DNA of 64,000 bases from Holotrichia oblita. Taxonomy: Eukaryota > Arthropoda > Insecta > Coleoptera > Scarabaeidae. Made by a program: the position numbers and the translations under genes. The notes below the pieces were generated by a model that did no database searches, was not told the origin of the DNA, and saw only the letters and a list, made by a program, of their open reading frames with translations. Positions 51,407-62,492 of this stretch are shown here, piece by piece (position 1 is the stretch's first letter; each line of letters begins with the position of its first letter). The stretch spans positions 60,922,377-60,986,376 of the forward strand of contig CM043018.1 in NCBI GenBank assembly GCA_023690525.1, in the 5' to 3' direction.

Positions 51407-51964
51407 TTACTTTTGTTCTGGTTTGGATTCCATTTTCGTTTCGATTGTCTTAGATGGGAGTCCAGTTTGTGATATAGGAATTGTTCTTTCTTCGTTTCCA
51501 ACTGGCGTATGTTTTGGCGCGGTAATGGTTAAAACTCCATCAGATGAAAGATTAGAAATAATTTTATCAACATTTACACCTTCCGGAAGTACATATTTTC
51601 TGACAAAATGTCTTGAAATATAACCATGATCATCCAGCTTCTCTTCGTGTTTTCCTTCCACACATATTGTATTTTTGCCGGATATTTTAACAGTAATTTC
51701 ATTTGGAGAGAAATGTTGGACGTCTAAATTAACCTGGAATTTATCTTTATCAACGCTTACGGTAGATCCGGCGTCTTTTTCTGCAGATGGTGATCGCCAA
51801 GGTCTATAATATCCAAGTAACGGACTTCTTGCCATAGATCTATAAGGTAATGTCAAAGGTGATAATAGGTCATCATCGGTCAACCCTAAGCCGAATTGCT
51901 GATCTGGTAATTTTGACGGACGAGTATAACGAAAATCATCCCAATAATACGGAAACAGAGACAT
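51407..51964 (-). CDS. l(2)efl: Small heat shock protein, l(2)efl/alpha-crystallin type
   Basis: An intact, intronless 185-residue ATP-independent chaperone that holds unfolding proteins in the cytosol. The start MSLFPYYWDDF and PYRSMARSPL form the variable N-terminus. The alpha-crystallin domain runs from about residue 66 to 155: KFQVNLDVQHFSPNEITVKI, VEGKHEEKLDDHGYISRHFV, RKYVLPEGVNVDKIISNLSS and DGVLTITAPK. The C-terminal anchor is present as RTIPISQTG (I-x-I motif), followed by a polar KTIETKMESKPEQK tail. Insect l(2)efl-class proteins have this size and structure and usually occur in clusters; only one copy is in the window. The promoter has a TATA box and heat-shock elements (52050-52081, 52237-52244), so heat induction is expected. 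The symbol is by class; orthology among paralogues is not certain. Confidence 0.95.
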   Translation of the reverse strand: MSLFPYYWDDFRYTRPSKLPDQQFGLGLTDDDLLSPLTLPYRSMARSPLLGYYRPWRSPSAEKDAGSTVSVDKDKFQVNLDVQHFSPNEITVKISGKNTICVEGKHEEKLDDHGYISRHFVRKYVLPEGVNVDKIISNLSSDGVLTITAPKHTPVGNEERTIPISQTGLPSKTIETKMESKPEQK

Positions 51965-52049
51965 TATTAGAGAGAATTATTTATCACTTATTTTATGTTA
52001 ATGAATCTAGTTTATGCGTATTACTGATTTCGAGTCGTTAGAAGACGAG

Positions 52050-52057
52050 CTTATATA
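52050..52057 (-). promoter_or_regulatory. TATA box of the small heat shock gene
   Basis: TATATAAG on the minus strand, about 86-93 bases upstream of the ATG, which would place transcription start near 52020-52027 and give a 5' UTR of about 60 bases. Confidence 0.65.
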
Positions 52058-52073
52058 CAACGTACAGAAGGAA

Positions 52074-52081
52074 TTCTAGAA
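52074..52081 (-). promoter_or_regulatory. Heat-shock element, proximal
   Basis: TTCTAGAA is an inverted pair of NGAAN units with the correct two-base spacing, set 17 bases upstream of the TATA box. A further GAA unit adjoins it (GAAGGAATTCTAGAA). HSF trimer binding is inferred. Confidence 0.7.
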
Positions 52082-52236
52082 ATTTTTACAGGCAATCCTG
52101 TGCGAGGCGCGATGAATAATCGATTTTAAAAATAGATTGTTAGTAAATTCGCAAAAGTTGCGTAGGTCATAAGTTTTTCCCGGCTAAATTTATTATGGAT
52201 GTAATTTCTAGATGTATACATTTGAGATGCAGGTGT

Positions 52237-52244
52237 TTCTAGAA
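52237..52244 (-). promoter_or_regulatory. Heat-shock element, distal
   Basis: A second TTCTAGAA inverted pair, about 160 bases further upstream. A similar TTCTAGAT lies at 52206. Confidence 0.55.
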
Positions 52245-52259
52245 GATGCCAAAATATTA

Positions 52260-53150
52260 GAAACAAAAATTCACACTTACTTTTAAATAAGTATGTGTTT
52301 GCAAGTGTTTAAAAATACGTACGGCAGAATACAAGCTTTAATTAAAAATTTTGAAAGTGAAATTGCTTAGAACAGTTTAATATTTTTTAGGTCAAATTTT
52401 CATGTTAGTTAAGATTATAAAAACGTAATTAATAATGTGAATGTACGTACTATCTTTGCAGGGCTGGCCCTGGTATTTTTGTTACCGTAGACAATTTCAA
52501 AAAATGTCGCCTTTAAGTTTCAAAAAAAAATTCTTTCAACATTTATTTTTTACAAATCAGCGAACTTCTTTCAAACCAAACTTATTACTCAATTCTTGTT
52601 CGCTGACCTACAGGCCCACATTGCTAATCTATTAAGAGGATTTATAGTACATGTGGTGATTAAACAATTTTTTAAAATTATTTTTAATTTCAAGAAAGGT
52701 CTTCCGTAGGTAGCAACGATTATTAGCAGAGTTAGCAAAATTCTTATGGTATTGCTCACATTTAGTACAATTTTAAACAAAGTAATGAATTTAAGTACGT
52801 CAGCTGAACCTTGATCATTTATTAAAAATGCTGGAACATGGACTATTTCGTTAGACAGTTCTAAAGCGTTGTACCGGAGGAATCGTCGTCTGTCGAGACG
52901 TATTCAAGACCTTGATATGCAAGCATTTCATTGTTACACATGTTATTTATCAATCCAAACAAAAATAATAAAATGTTTTATCTAATAAAATATCTAATAA
53001 GTATTTTATTCTAATAAATCTCTACATATTTATTATGAATTACAAGTCAAAAATAACAGTGTTAAAAGCGCCTTCTCTAAATGCTAAAACTATGTCTACT
53101 TGACGCTTTTTTATATAAAAAGTTTTATCCCACTTTTCTATTCATATAAA
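52260..53150. other. No gene seen
   Basis: Open frames at 52441-52635 and 52589-52780 overlap on opposite strands without domains. Confidence 0.45.
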
Positions 53151-53151
53151 G

Positions 53152-53288
53152 GAAGATTCAAAATGATTGTCAATTCCGCTACTAGGTATAGATAGTAGCA
53201 TAGTGTAGGTATATGTCGTATGTGCGCCGTGACATATACGTACACGACACCACTATCTATAGGAGCGCAATTGACAATCATTTTGAAT
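53152..53288. mobile_element. About 137-bp hairpin MITE
   Basis: AGATTCAAAATGATTGTCAA at the left returns as TTGACAATCATTTTGAATCT at the right, and the inner blocks TATAGATAGT and ATATGTC also pair (ACTATCTATA, GACATAT). The whole element can fold into one long stem. The open frame at 53213-53437 starts inside it and is not a gene. Confidence 0.88.
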
Positions 53289-53289
53289 C

Positions 53290-54500
53290 TCTTAGTATTT
53301 CACTACCTACGCGTTCTATACTATCCACTTCGCCTATTCTTATAGGTTCGGAAGGATTTATATTAGTGAGACAAGAAAAGAAAAAAAAAACAACATATTT
53401 AAAATTATATCTTATTAGTTATTTGGTACATGGATAATAGTGAAATTGAATAATGTTCATAAAACCTAAATTCGTATTTCCATACTTTACATAAGCAACC
53501 ATATGATTACCTAATCTACCAATCCTACTTGTTTCTTATACCTATACTTTATTTGTTAGTTATTTGCACATTATAATAAATATTTAAGTTATATCGCTAA
53601 CATTAGTTAACATATCTGTTATACTAACGATACCAATTAAAACGCATGGAAGCCTTGTATCTAAATCCCATGTTTCCTCCCATGTTCGCTTGAATTTTTT
53701 TTCTAACTATTTATTTATTAGTGACCTGATTTAAAAGTAAAAAAATAGAAGTCTTATTTTCAATAAATACCTATTTTCCAAAAATACCATTTACAGAAAA
53801 GCTCATTGTACTTTTCCACGACTAGGTCTTGATATGACGCCGCTGTACTAATACAGTGTTCTACAAAAATTTTCAAAAGCTATAACGTCTTCATTCATTA
53901 TCGAATTTTAATGATCTATACATTAAATTAAACTGCAATACGAATTATTTTTTTGTCACACACCATTCACGAGAAACTTAACTGAACTTAACTTTTTTTC
54001 TTCAAATTGGAGTCAATATATATTTTTGATTTTTATGAAAGAAAATTTTTAATGATTCCCACAATGTAATAAAAACGCATACTTAAATAAAGAAAAAGTA
54101 ATCGCTATCAAAACAGAAATCCTAATCGAAATCTTGATTCTTAAAACCGGTTTTAAAAAGGACTTTAATAGCAATTTTTTAAAATTGGGCGTGCATCTCT
54201 TTAAAATAATTTTATAAAGGATATATGTATATTGTCAGCTTCACTGCGATTTGCAAAATTGTTCCAAGTAATGAATATTTATAGTAAATAGTGTTAAATT
54301 ATTATTATAAATTAAATTATATATTATTATATATTTATATTATCTATATGTATATGCATTCTAAAGATTATTTATGATCGAAATGGATTTTTTGCTAAAC
54401 TGGTTTTGTGTGAGAACTTACATACTACCATCAAAACGGAAATCGTAACTTTTTTCTCTAGTCTTGATTTTAAAGGTAAAACCGATTTTTAAATAAGTTT
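53290..54500. other. No gene seen
   Basis: AT-rich. The string AAAACCGGTTTTAAAA near 54144 and related CTTGATTTTAAAGGTAAAACC near 54463 suggest a small repeat, without clear borders. Confidence 0.45.
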
Positions 54501-54504
54501 TAGT

Positions 54505-54750
54505 TAATAATAATCCATGCCTTAGCATCCCCTAATAGCTTTAAGCTAGAGTAGCCGAGGACATCGGCTAGCCATGAGTTATTATTACGCCTACGGCTGT
54601 AGACCGACTTAAGATGTTACCTTTCCGCATTTGCCGTGGCATTTGGAAAATTACAGAAAAGCAAACTCAGAAACGAAGCACCAGGATTCAAGAACCCGGT
54701 ACTGCCGGACTGCGAGGTAAGTGTGCAAGCCATTAGGCCATTAGCCCGAC
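54505..54750 (-). repeat. tRNA-derived SINE, second family
   Basis: On the minus strand an A-box-like TGGCCTAATGG (54740-54730) is followed by a B-box-like GGGTTCTTGAATCC (54697-54684), in tRNA-like spacing, then an unrelated body and a TTATTATTAAC tail near 54510. The head and body differ from the SINE at 26.8 and 30.4 kb, so this is a separate family. Only one copy was noticed. Confidence 0.7.
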
Positions 54751-54825
54751 TAACTTAAAAAGTTAAAACCGATTAATCGAATTTAATGAACGGGTTTGAG
54801 AAAAAACGCTTAATTGATTTCTAAT

Positions 54826-55220
54826 ATTTGAAGATTTCTGCAGCACTAAACGAAACTAGCAGTAGGTCATTAGTAGAATCGGCAAAGAGGCGCAAGCTTC
54901 ATTGCAGTGCGGAGAACAACGTGGAGGGGCGAACACGTCAAATAGTTATCGCATCTTACACGTTAATTCTATCGCCTTCGCATTCTAAATCCAGCATACT
55001 CGCTATTACGTTTTCTAGTTTCTTCGAAATACGCCGTTTCCCAAACATACCTAAATGCGACATTTTCTTTGTATGTGTGTACTGATAAGCACTCACAACG
55101 ACCAGTGGAATAATACTGAACAAGTGTGTTTTGATAGGGACGCTCGAATTTCCGTGCCACTTCTTTACGTTGCTCACCGCACTGCATCGGCAATTGTTCC
55201 GCTTTGACGAGTCTAGTCAT
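54826..55220. other. Island open in several frames, unassigned
   Basis: About 390 bases of balanced composition in AT-rich surroundings are open in one plus frame (54828-55085) and two minus frames (55220-54969 and 55177-54956). The minus frame starting MTRLVKAEQLPMQCGEQRKE would reach a GTATGT donor near 55050. No family is recognised in any frame. It could be a first exon, a retrogene or transposon piece, or a regulatory island. Confidence 0.3.
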
Positions 55221-56483
55221 GAGTGTAGGTTATCATCAATCATACACGTACAACGTCAAACTTACTAATTACATACTTATTTGTTCTAAGCTTCAATGAT
55301 ATAAAAACAGACTTTAATAAGGGCGAAAACAAGGAAAAGTTACTATATATGTAATAAAAAAATAGAAACAATAAAAAATCTTTGTTTTATTTAAAAAAAG
55401 AGAAAATGTAAAATAGAAATGCTATTTTATAAATATTGCCGGAATTGGGATCCTTTACGACCAACTATGCAATTGTTTGCTACAGAAACCAACCAGTACA
55501 TTTAATATGTTGTTGGGCGGTATTTATCAGCACGCATCAATTATTCTATTTCACAAATCATTTACATTTCTAGGTTGCAGTACATTTCACAATTACACAA
55601 TTTACATAATTTCTCTAATTTATTTACATGAAAAGAAGTCTAACGGAAAAGGTCTGGTGAACGGGGGTAGTTCCATACGTGCATGCGCACGTACGGAACT
55701 ACTGTCTAATTAAGAATTTTGTCTGTAAAAAGATTATAATCTGGGTGAATATCACACTATATGAAATGCCATTAGTATTTCGTGGAAAATTTGGCAGACA
55801 TACGGAAAAATTCCCCACGCTGAATTCGCATCGCTTTGTTCGTCAATAGTGGTAATTGGTAATAGAACCAAAATCAGTTTAAATTGCCACACAAATTTTT
55901 GCAAATTTGCAAATAATAAGGAATTATGAAACAAAAAATAATAACTTTATAGAGCTAACTCAATAGAGCAGCATAGAAAAAAATTTCAATCGCAGTATAA
56001 TTTTGTGGAATGTGTTTCTAAGATGTGTTCGTACATATAAAATCAACATTTTCTTGTAAAACAATAATTATTTACAACTAAAGATAAACGTCTTACAGAA
56101 AACCATAGAAATATTATGTGAAGCATTTATTTTAAAATATAGATTTAAATAAAAAAACGCAGGTACAATCGGACATTAAAATTATTACTACATAATTGGA
56201 AACCATCGCACAAATTTTATGTAACACATTACGCTGTGATTAATATGTACATGATAATACAGAATACAAATAATGATACCCAATACTGTTACGAGATTGG
56301 GATATCAAGTCACTTAAATCAACGGTTTGATATCATTTATATAAAATGTAGGACTAGAAGAAATATTCTTTAACTTGTGTTCAATTCAAAGGAAAACAAA
56401 CAATAGTTTCTCAACTAAACTTGGATTTTAAAGTAAGCTATAGTGAGAATAAGGAGTATGGCGCTTGTAAAGGAAATAATTAG
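55221..56483. other. No gene seen; 36-bp palindrome at 55668-55703
   Basis: GTAGTTCCATACGTGC and GCACGTACGGAACTAC pair across a short centre, with only minor mismatches. The rest is AT-rich without a supported frame. Confidence 0.6.
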
Positions 56484-59400
56484 TCAATAGCTGCGAGGCC
56501 ACTGGTTTGATTTATCTGTAAGAGGGACGTATATAACACCCATCAACGATTTTCTTTGTATTGTGCCATCTTCCAGTTTGTCCACTTGTTCCAGAGTTTG
56601 TTCACCGCCTGCCGGGCCAATTGGTACTATTAATCGACCGCCAGGCTTTAATAATAAATTCTATCATTCAAGTGCAAATCCTTTTTCTTAAAAATAATCT
56701 TACCTTTAGTTGTTTTACTAGTTCGTCTGGTAAAGTAGGGGATGCGGCACCTACATGAATCGCTTTGTAAGGTCCATTTTCTGGACTCCCAAGTCTTCCA
56801 TCACCAACTATTAGTTTTACTCTACTTGTAGTTAATAACTCAGGATTATCTTTCTGAATGTTGTTCATGGACAGCTCCACTAATTCTGGCATATGTTCAA
56901 TACCAACAGCAAAACTGAAATGTATAACACTAAACTTAATTTCTAATTTTATACAAATTTTGAGTTAAATGTGAATATATTATACAGTGGTGACCATATA
57001 ATTAAGAACGCTAGATTTTTGGGATATTTTTCATTTTTACTGGTGATACATTAAATAATTGAGCGGTATACAGGGTGGCTCAGGAGGAACTACTTCGATC
57101 GATATATGGAAGAGTACCTATACATTGTAAAATTCTGAAAATTTTGGAGTGTACTAATGTCGACGTGCGCTATTAAACTAAAATATTTATAATAACCTGA
57201 CGCATACGCTTATACCGGAAGTGGCTGTCAACTTTGTTATTTTAAATGGAACACCCTATATATTATTATATTTTTCAATTTCTCGTTCAATTTTGAAGTA
57301 AATTTGATAAAACAACTATGTTGTTATTTTCAACCATGTTTGAAATATTTGCATTTTTTTAAATTTTTGACAGATGGAGGAATGCATTTGAATTTCTATA
57401 ACTGTAAAGGTATTTAATTTGGAAAATTAAAAATTTGTATAACTATTGACCGTATAGAATAGAGCTCGAAATCGAATAAATTTTTCGAAAACGTTATACA
57501 GGGTATCCGAAAATTACGGTTAAATTGCTGAATGGAGAAAGTGTCAAAACTTTTTTCTTTTAATGCAACTACCTATTTTTCTCTTTCTCATCAAACTGCC
57601 CTTACAAAAATACAAAAAAGTCTGATTTATTACGCATCTAAAATCGATACTTTTTAAGATAATTAATAAAATATGTATGCTCTAAGGAGAATGTAGTTTT
57701 GGTAGTTTTTTAAGATGTCATCCTGCTTTGGTATATCTAAGTATACGAACAAAGATTATTTAATTTTTTTATTATTTATATTGAATGTAATCAAATGATA
57801 TCAAGAAAATGTGATACCTTTGCCGTTCGGCCCTGCTTAGTCCACACAATTCCATTTCAAACGAGTCCAAGATTGTTCGGATAGGTTGAATAGTAACGGA
57901 AATATTAAACTTTAAACATTAACGACTAGATGGTCTTTCCCCTTCCTTATTGTGACAGATACGAAAAAATGTCACTAAAGAAAATTATCTGGTATTGAAT
58001 GGGCTTTCAATTGATCATATCAAAGTTATAGCTTATTCTGCGATTTTCTGAGATACCTAATAGGAATTTTAGATTTGAACATAGCAGTTACGCCACCTAG
58101 CGGTAAAATCTGGAACTTGAAAATAATTTCCAGAAATGTCTCTTGGCTACTTTAACTATCAAAATTTTTTCCCGCAGAACCTAGGACAAATACTTTCCGA
58201 GATACAGCCGCTTACCTTTCTTAGTGGCGCACCCTGTACATAACAAAAAACTTAAGGTTATTTTAAAAATATTTTCCTTAAATTAAAGCTTATTGAAGAT
58301 TTCCTAGAATAACATGAATTATCTGGGTAATCTCAAGTGAGTTCAATATCATATCACTGATGCAAGTAGTATACAGTTGCTAAATTAAGATTTTACAAAG
58401 TAACATGTGGGTTTTGTATTTTAAATGAATCGGATTATTATTCAATAAGTTGCAATTCTTAATTACATTATTAAGAATGGAATATATAAGGTTAGTTCTT
58501 TTGGAAAAAAAAGAGTAATACGGTTTCCAATTAATATACTATCTTGGACAGAGAGGATGTCCGGGTATGTTGAGTATGTGTTGTTCTCTTGATACAGTAC
58601 CGGTTCTACCGTCAAGCGAATATCGTACGTATCTAATACATACAAGGTCGTTGTCTATATACATATTACACATTTGCGTTTAAAGCTACAGATTAGATAG
58701 TCCAGAAGACAGAGAGCTTTCTAATGACTGAATACGAAGCGTACTTGTTTCTCTCTTCGCATTTATATTTCCCTTTATACTGCTACTATTAGCTATATTT
58801 GGTGTAATGATATACTTACTTTTGTTTTCGATATAGAAGTTTTCATTTGATGAATATTGCAAATATTAGCGTCTTCCTATTTGTTAGGCATATATTATGT
58901 ATGATGTTGTAACTTATTATACAGTGATGTAATTAATATAATACATTCTTGATTTTTATTTATTTAAGTGTTCTAAATGTATATTCTTCCTTGATTATGA
59001 TAAGCGGTTATTTACATATATTAATTAAATGAAATTAAAAAATCTTTTCTCATTATTTTTGAAGGTTCGGACAAGAAACTAAGTGAAGAATAAGCTTCTT
59101 TTCTTGTTTTAAATTAATTTGAGAAAAATTACATGATTTTATTGAGTGAGATTTTACATATTTATTGTGTAAAAGTAAAATATTATTAAAGATTACATTG
59201 TATACATAACGATTGGTCGAATTTTACGATTAACATTGAAATAATAATATTTGAAAACGTATTTTTACAGAATTGAAAATTATTTGATCTTCTCTTCACA
59301 ACTGGTTTATTTTAAACATAATACAAAAAACATTTAAACTTACATTGAATAATTCACTGGCAATAGAAAATATAAATGAGAATTTGTTTTTGTTGATATT

Positions 59401-62400
59401 TTAAATTTTACTGACTTGTGAGTATACAATAAAGACAAACGCCCTGCAACCGAAATTATATTAAATTATCAATAATAAAGTAACGTCAAAAACATACTGG
59501 CCATAACGATTAACTATAAATTCGGTTTACAGTTGACTATATAACAGAAATACTATAAATTTCTAAAATACAAGCTTCAAGATATATTAAAATTGTAGAC
59601 GATAATAAATGGTATATGTATACTTATACTATAGAACCAGTATTGACAAACTCACATAAAATGTATTTAAAAGTTTAAAATACAAAATGTAATTTCCTAA
59701 GCAAGAAAAAAATGAATTTAATTAATATTTTGTATAATGTCCATTGTTTTGTAAATTTTGCATTAATGTACTCATTGGCATCTTAAGCTACGTCAGTTTT
59801 TAGGAGTAAAATTTTAAGAAATCATATTAGCGATTTTTTTAGAAAAAATCTGTGCTCGCCACTAGATTCACTACCCTTCAAAACGGGCTGTACCAAACTT
59901 TATCGAAAACTTTTAAGTACCTAATATATTAACAACTCCCGGTGTAGCATTAGAACGGCAAGTTTACACCTTAATATCCCCAGAGACAGTATTAGAAGAT
60001 GCCTAGAAAAAAATACATAAAGGCTTTTAAGCCAAAAATTTTGCCTACATTGGAATTGGGAGATGAGGAAAGACGATTACAGTTTTGCTATTGGCTACAA
60101 GGGGAATATCTAAATAATCCTAATTTTTTGAATGAAATTTTATTTAGCGATAAAGCCACATTTACAACAAATGGGATGGTTTCAAATCAAAATTGCCGTC
60201 ACTGGTCAGCTGAGAATCCGGACTTAGTCATAAATGCAAAGAGACAGTATTCGCGTGGTGCGGACTACTAAAAGACAGAATAATTGGTCCTTTCTTCTTT
60301 GAGAGTAATATGAATGCGAATGGATTTTTTAATTTTCTTGGGAACAAGTTTTGGAACGCATTAGATGATTTACCATTACATAGTCTCCGTAATTTAAAGT
60401 TTCAGTTAGATGGTAGTCCTATTCATAACGCTATTTTGGTAAGAGAATAAACATTTGGAAAATCGCCGGATAGGGCGAAACAGTCCTTTGATTGAGTGGC
60501 TATCTCGGCAACCACTCAAGACCTGATGCCACTCGATTTTTTCTTTGGGGTTTTCTAAAGCATAATGTATACAAATCAAGACCACAAACTGTACAAGGAC
60601 TACGGGATAAGATAATATAAGTCTGCATAGAAATTACTCCAGAACAAATACGAAAAGTAACTATGAACGTCCGTAATAGGATCGAGAAGTGTATTGAAAT
60701 AAATGGTGGATTGGTAGAAGCGCCGAGAATCTTGTAATTTTTGTAACGGAATTTTTTTTTGTTTCAGTTTTGTTTTAAGTTTCTATTTCTTTTTTGATTT
60801 GTCAAAACTACACATATTAAAAGTAATAATATAATACCATGTTACCGTAGTTTAATTTTATTTCATTTTTTTTTTTCATTGATAACTTGACTTTTAGAAC
60901 AAATTTATGGAAATGATCAGTGCATTTTTAATTTGGCTACAGAATCGGTATTACTTTAAAGTTTTCGATAAAGTTTGGTGCAGGCCCGTTTTGAAGGGTG
61001 GTGAATCCAGTGGCGTGCACAATTTTTTCTAAAAAATCTCTAATATGATTTCTTAAAATTTTACTCCTAAAAACTGACATAGCAGCAAGCCTAGCATTTT
61101 ATAGGAATGCAGCACTTTTTGTTCCAAGAATACAGTTCACCATGCTCCACAATTAAAAAAAAATCCGGTTAAAATCGCACAATAAATAAAGATTTTACAG
61201 GATGGCTCGAAAACAAATGGGTCACACTGTATAATAAATAATTGTTTCAACATGTAACAACCATGTTACACACTGCATAGTAACTTATAGTACAAACAGA
61301 AATACGAAACCCTTTCGACAACAAAAATCTTTAACTATACATATGTTGTAATGTAGATATTTATCTAAATACAATATACTACATATCAGTAGACAAGGAC
61401 GGTCAGATGTGTGTCTAACCCTCCTTTTCAGATACATTAGGCAGCATTTATAAAAGTAAGTAGGTATATTGCCACCGTCTACCTGTCGCTTTAAACACCA
61501 AAAATTTAATACTTATATAAATACCCAGCTCATGTATATTATGAAGGTACGATATTCGCTCGACGGTAGAACCGATATTGTATCAGGAGAACAACATATA
61601 CTCAACACACCTGGACATCCTCTCTGTTCAAGATAGTACATGTTATGGTAACAGTGTACTTTCCAAATATTACTTCTGCTTTCTTAAAAATGAAAATGAT
61701 TACTGCTACCATTTGAGGTTAAAATTATGAAAAAATTCACGAGTTTGAAAACTATATGACACATAAATTGCAACTAATTAAGTGTTTGGATTACATCTCT
61801 ACTCTACTTTTTTATCTACAGATTCAAACTACTCCTGACCATACATATAAAGTAATGTTTTGTGATTTATTGCTTTCTTAATTTTTTTGTTTTTACTATT
61901 ATATAAACCATCAGCTGAGAAACAAGAATTAATAAATTTTGGTTTGTAATTACCGCAATTAATGTCATAAAGTTTTGTAAAGTAAATAAAAAAAAACAAA
62001 TCATAACAGGTACCATTTCTAAAGTTTAATCATTTGTTAAACATTGGTAACATATTCTTCGTCAGTGGTACTGATAAATTTAATTTTCTTATGCTTATAT
62101 CTTACTAACCCTTTCTCGCCTAGCATTAATGCCATGCACGCAGTTAAATAGCCACTTCCTGAACCTACATCCAGCGCCCGTTCTCCAGGCTGAAGCTGTT
62201 CTTTAAGTAATTCCAAAGCGTGGGCATGCATATGAGGTGCACTGATCGTAACTCCATAGCCTATTCCTTGTGGTGCATCCATATATGGATTTCTAGGTGA
62301 ATAATTTCCCCGATCGACTTGTGCCATTGCATTTTCTACCGCTTCGGATTTAATTATACCGTTACCTAGAATACAGTTTGGTATTAAATCATATACCGAA

Positions 62401-62492
62401 TTAGCACTTAACCTATAAATACAAATATCAAACTTACTTCGTAAGTTACGGATTAGTTCAATATTAGATTTTCCGTGCGATCGCCAAGCCAT
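56484..62492 (-). CDS. Pcmt: Protein-L-isoaspartate (D-aspartate) O-methyltransferase
   Basis: This is the complete gene for the cytosolic repair enzyme that methylates isoaspartyl residues with S-adenosylmethionine. Exons on the minus strand are 62492-62438, 62365-62110, 56914-56704 and 56645-56484 (TGA at the end), with GT-AG borders and phases 1, 2 and 0, giving 227 residues, the family norm. The start is MAWRSHGKSNIELIRNLR. Next come NPYMDAPQGIGYGVTISAPH, LDVGSGSGYLTA (AdoMet motif I), GIEHMPELVE, LIVGDGRLG, AIHVGAASPTLPDELVKQLK and PGGRLIVPIGPAGGEQ, ending in GVIYVPLTDK. An upstream in-frame ATG at 62534 would add a hydrophobic MLKLFVILNVFLLV leader; the MAW start is preferred because it is the conserved one. 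Intron 3 is 5.2 kb and holds transposons. Confidence 0.95.
57065..58240. mobile_element. Transposon-derived segment with CAGGGTG-type ends, in a Pcmt intron
   Basis: The left end TATACAGGGTGGCTCAGG and the right end GCGCACCCTGTACATA are inverted CAGGGTG termini. The right 170 bases, read on the minus strand, match the dispersed repeat at 11035 and 42719 (GGCTGTATCTCGGAAA, TACCGCTAGGTGGCGTAA). Further CAGGGTAT and CACCCTATA strings inside (57499, 57252) suggest nested or composite insertions. No transposase is visible. Confidence 0.6.
58537..58628 (-). repeat. 92-bp repeat, left inverted arm
   Basis: Reverse complement of 61547-61639, with about ten differences. The two arms lie 2.9 kb apart in the same Pcmt intron on both sides of the DDE transposon. 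Neither arm has clear extension beyond these limits. Confidence 0.88.
59791..61079 (+). mobile_element. IS630/Tc1-mariner-type transposon with about 129-bp inverted ends
   Basis: The 1289-bp element is flanked by TA (59789-59790 and 61080-61081). The outer 129 bases on each side are inverted copies with few differences (left GTCAGTTTTTAGGAGTAAAA to TTATCGAAAACTTTTAAGTA). The interior encodes a degraded plus-strand transposase: LPTLELGDEERRLQFCYWLQ, LFSDKATFTTNGMV, NCRHWSAENPDLV, then in another frame WCGLLKDRIIGPFFFESNMN and FQLDGSPIHNA, later FFLWGFLKHNVYKSRPQTVQ. The first two acid regions are readable, but the frame is broken after residue 90 and several stops follow. It is not autonomous now. 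Confidence 0.88.
59999..60271 (+). pseudogene. N-terminal part of the DDE transposase
   Basis: The longest surviving frame of the element, from an internal methionine. It contains the first catalytic region in mutated form (LFSDKATF where relatives have LFTDEATF). It ends where a shift moves the reading to the WCGLL frame near 60260. Confidence 0.8.
61547..61639 (+). repeat. 93-bp repeat, right inverted arm
   Basis: Partner of 58537-58628. Both arms contain CGACGGTAGAACC or CTTGACGGTAGAACC and CAGAGAGGATGTCC when read in the same sense. Confidence 0.88.
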
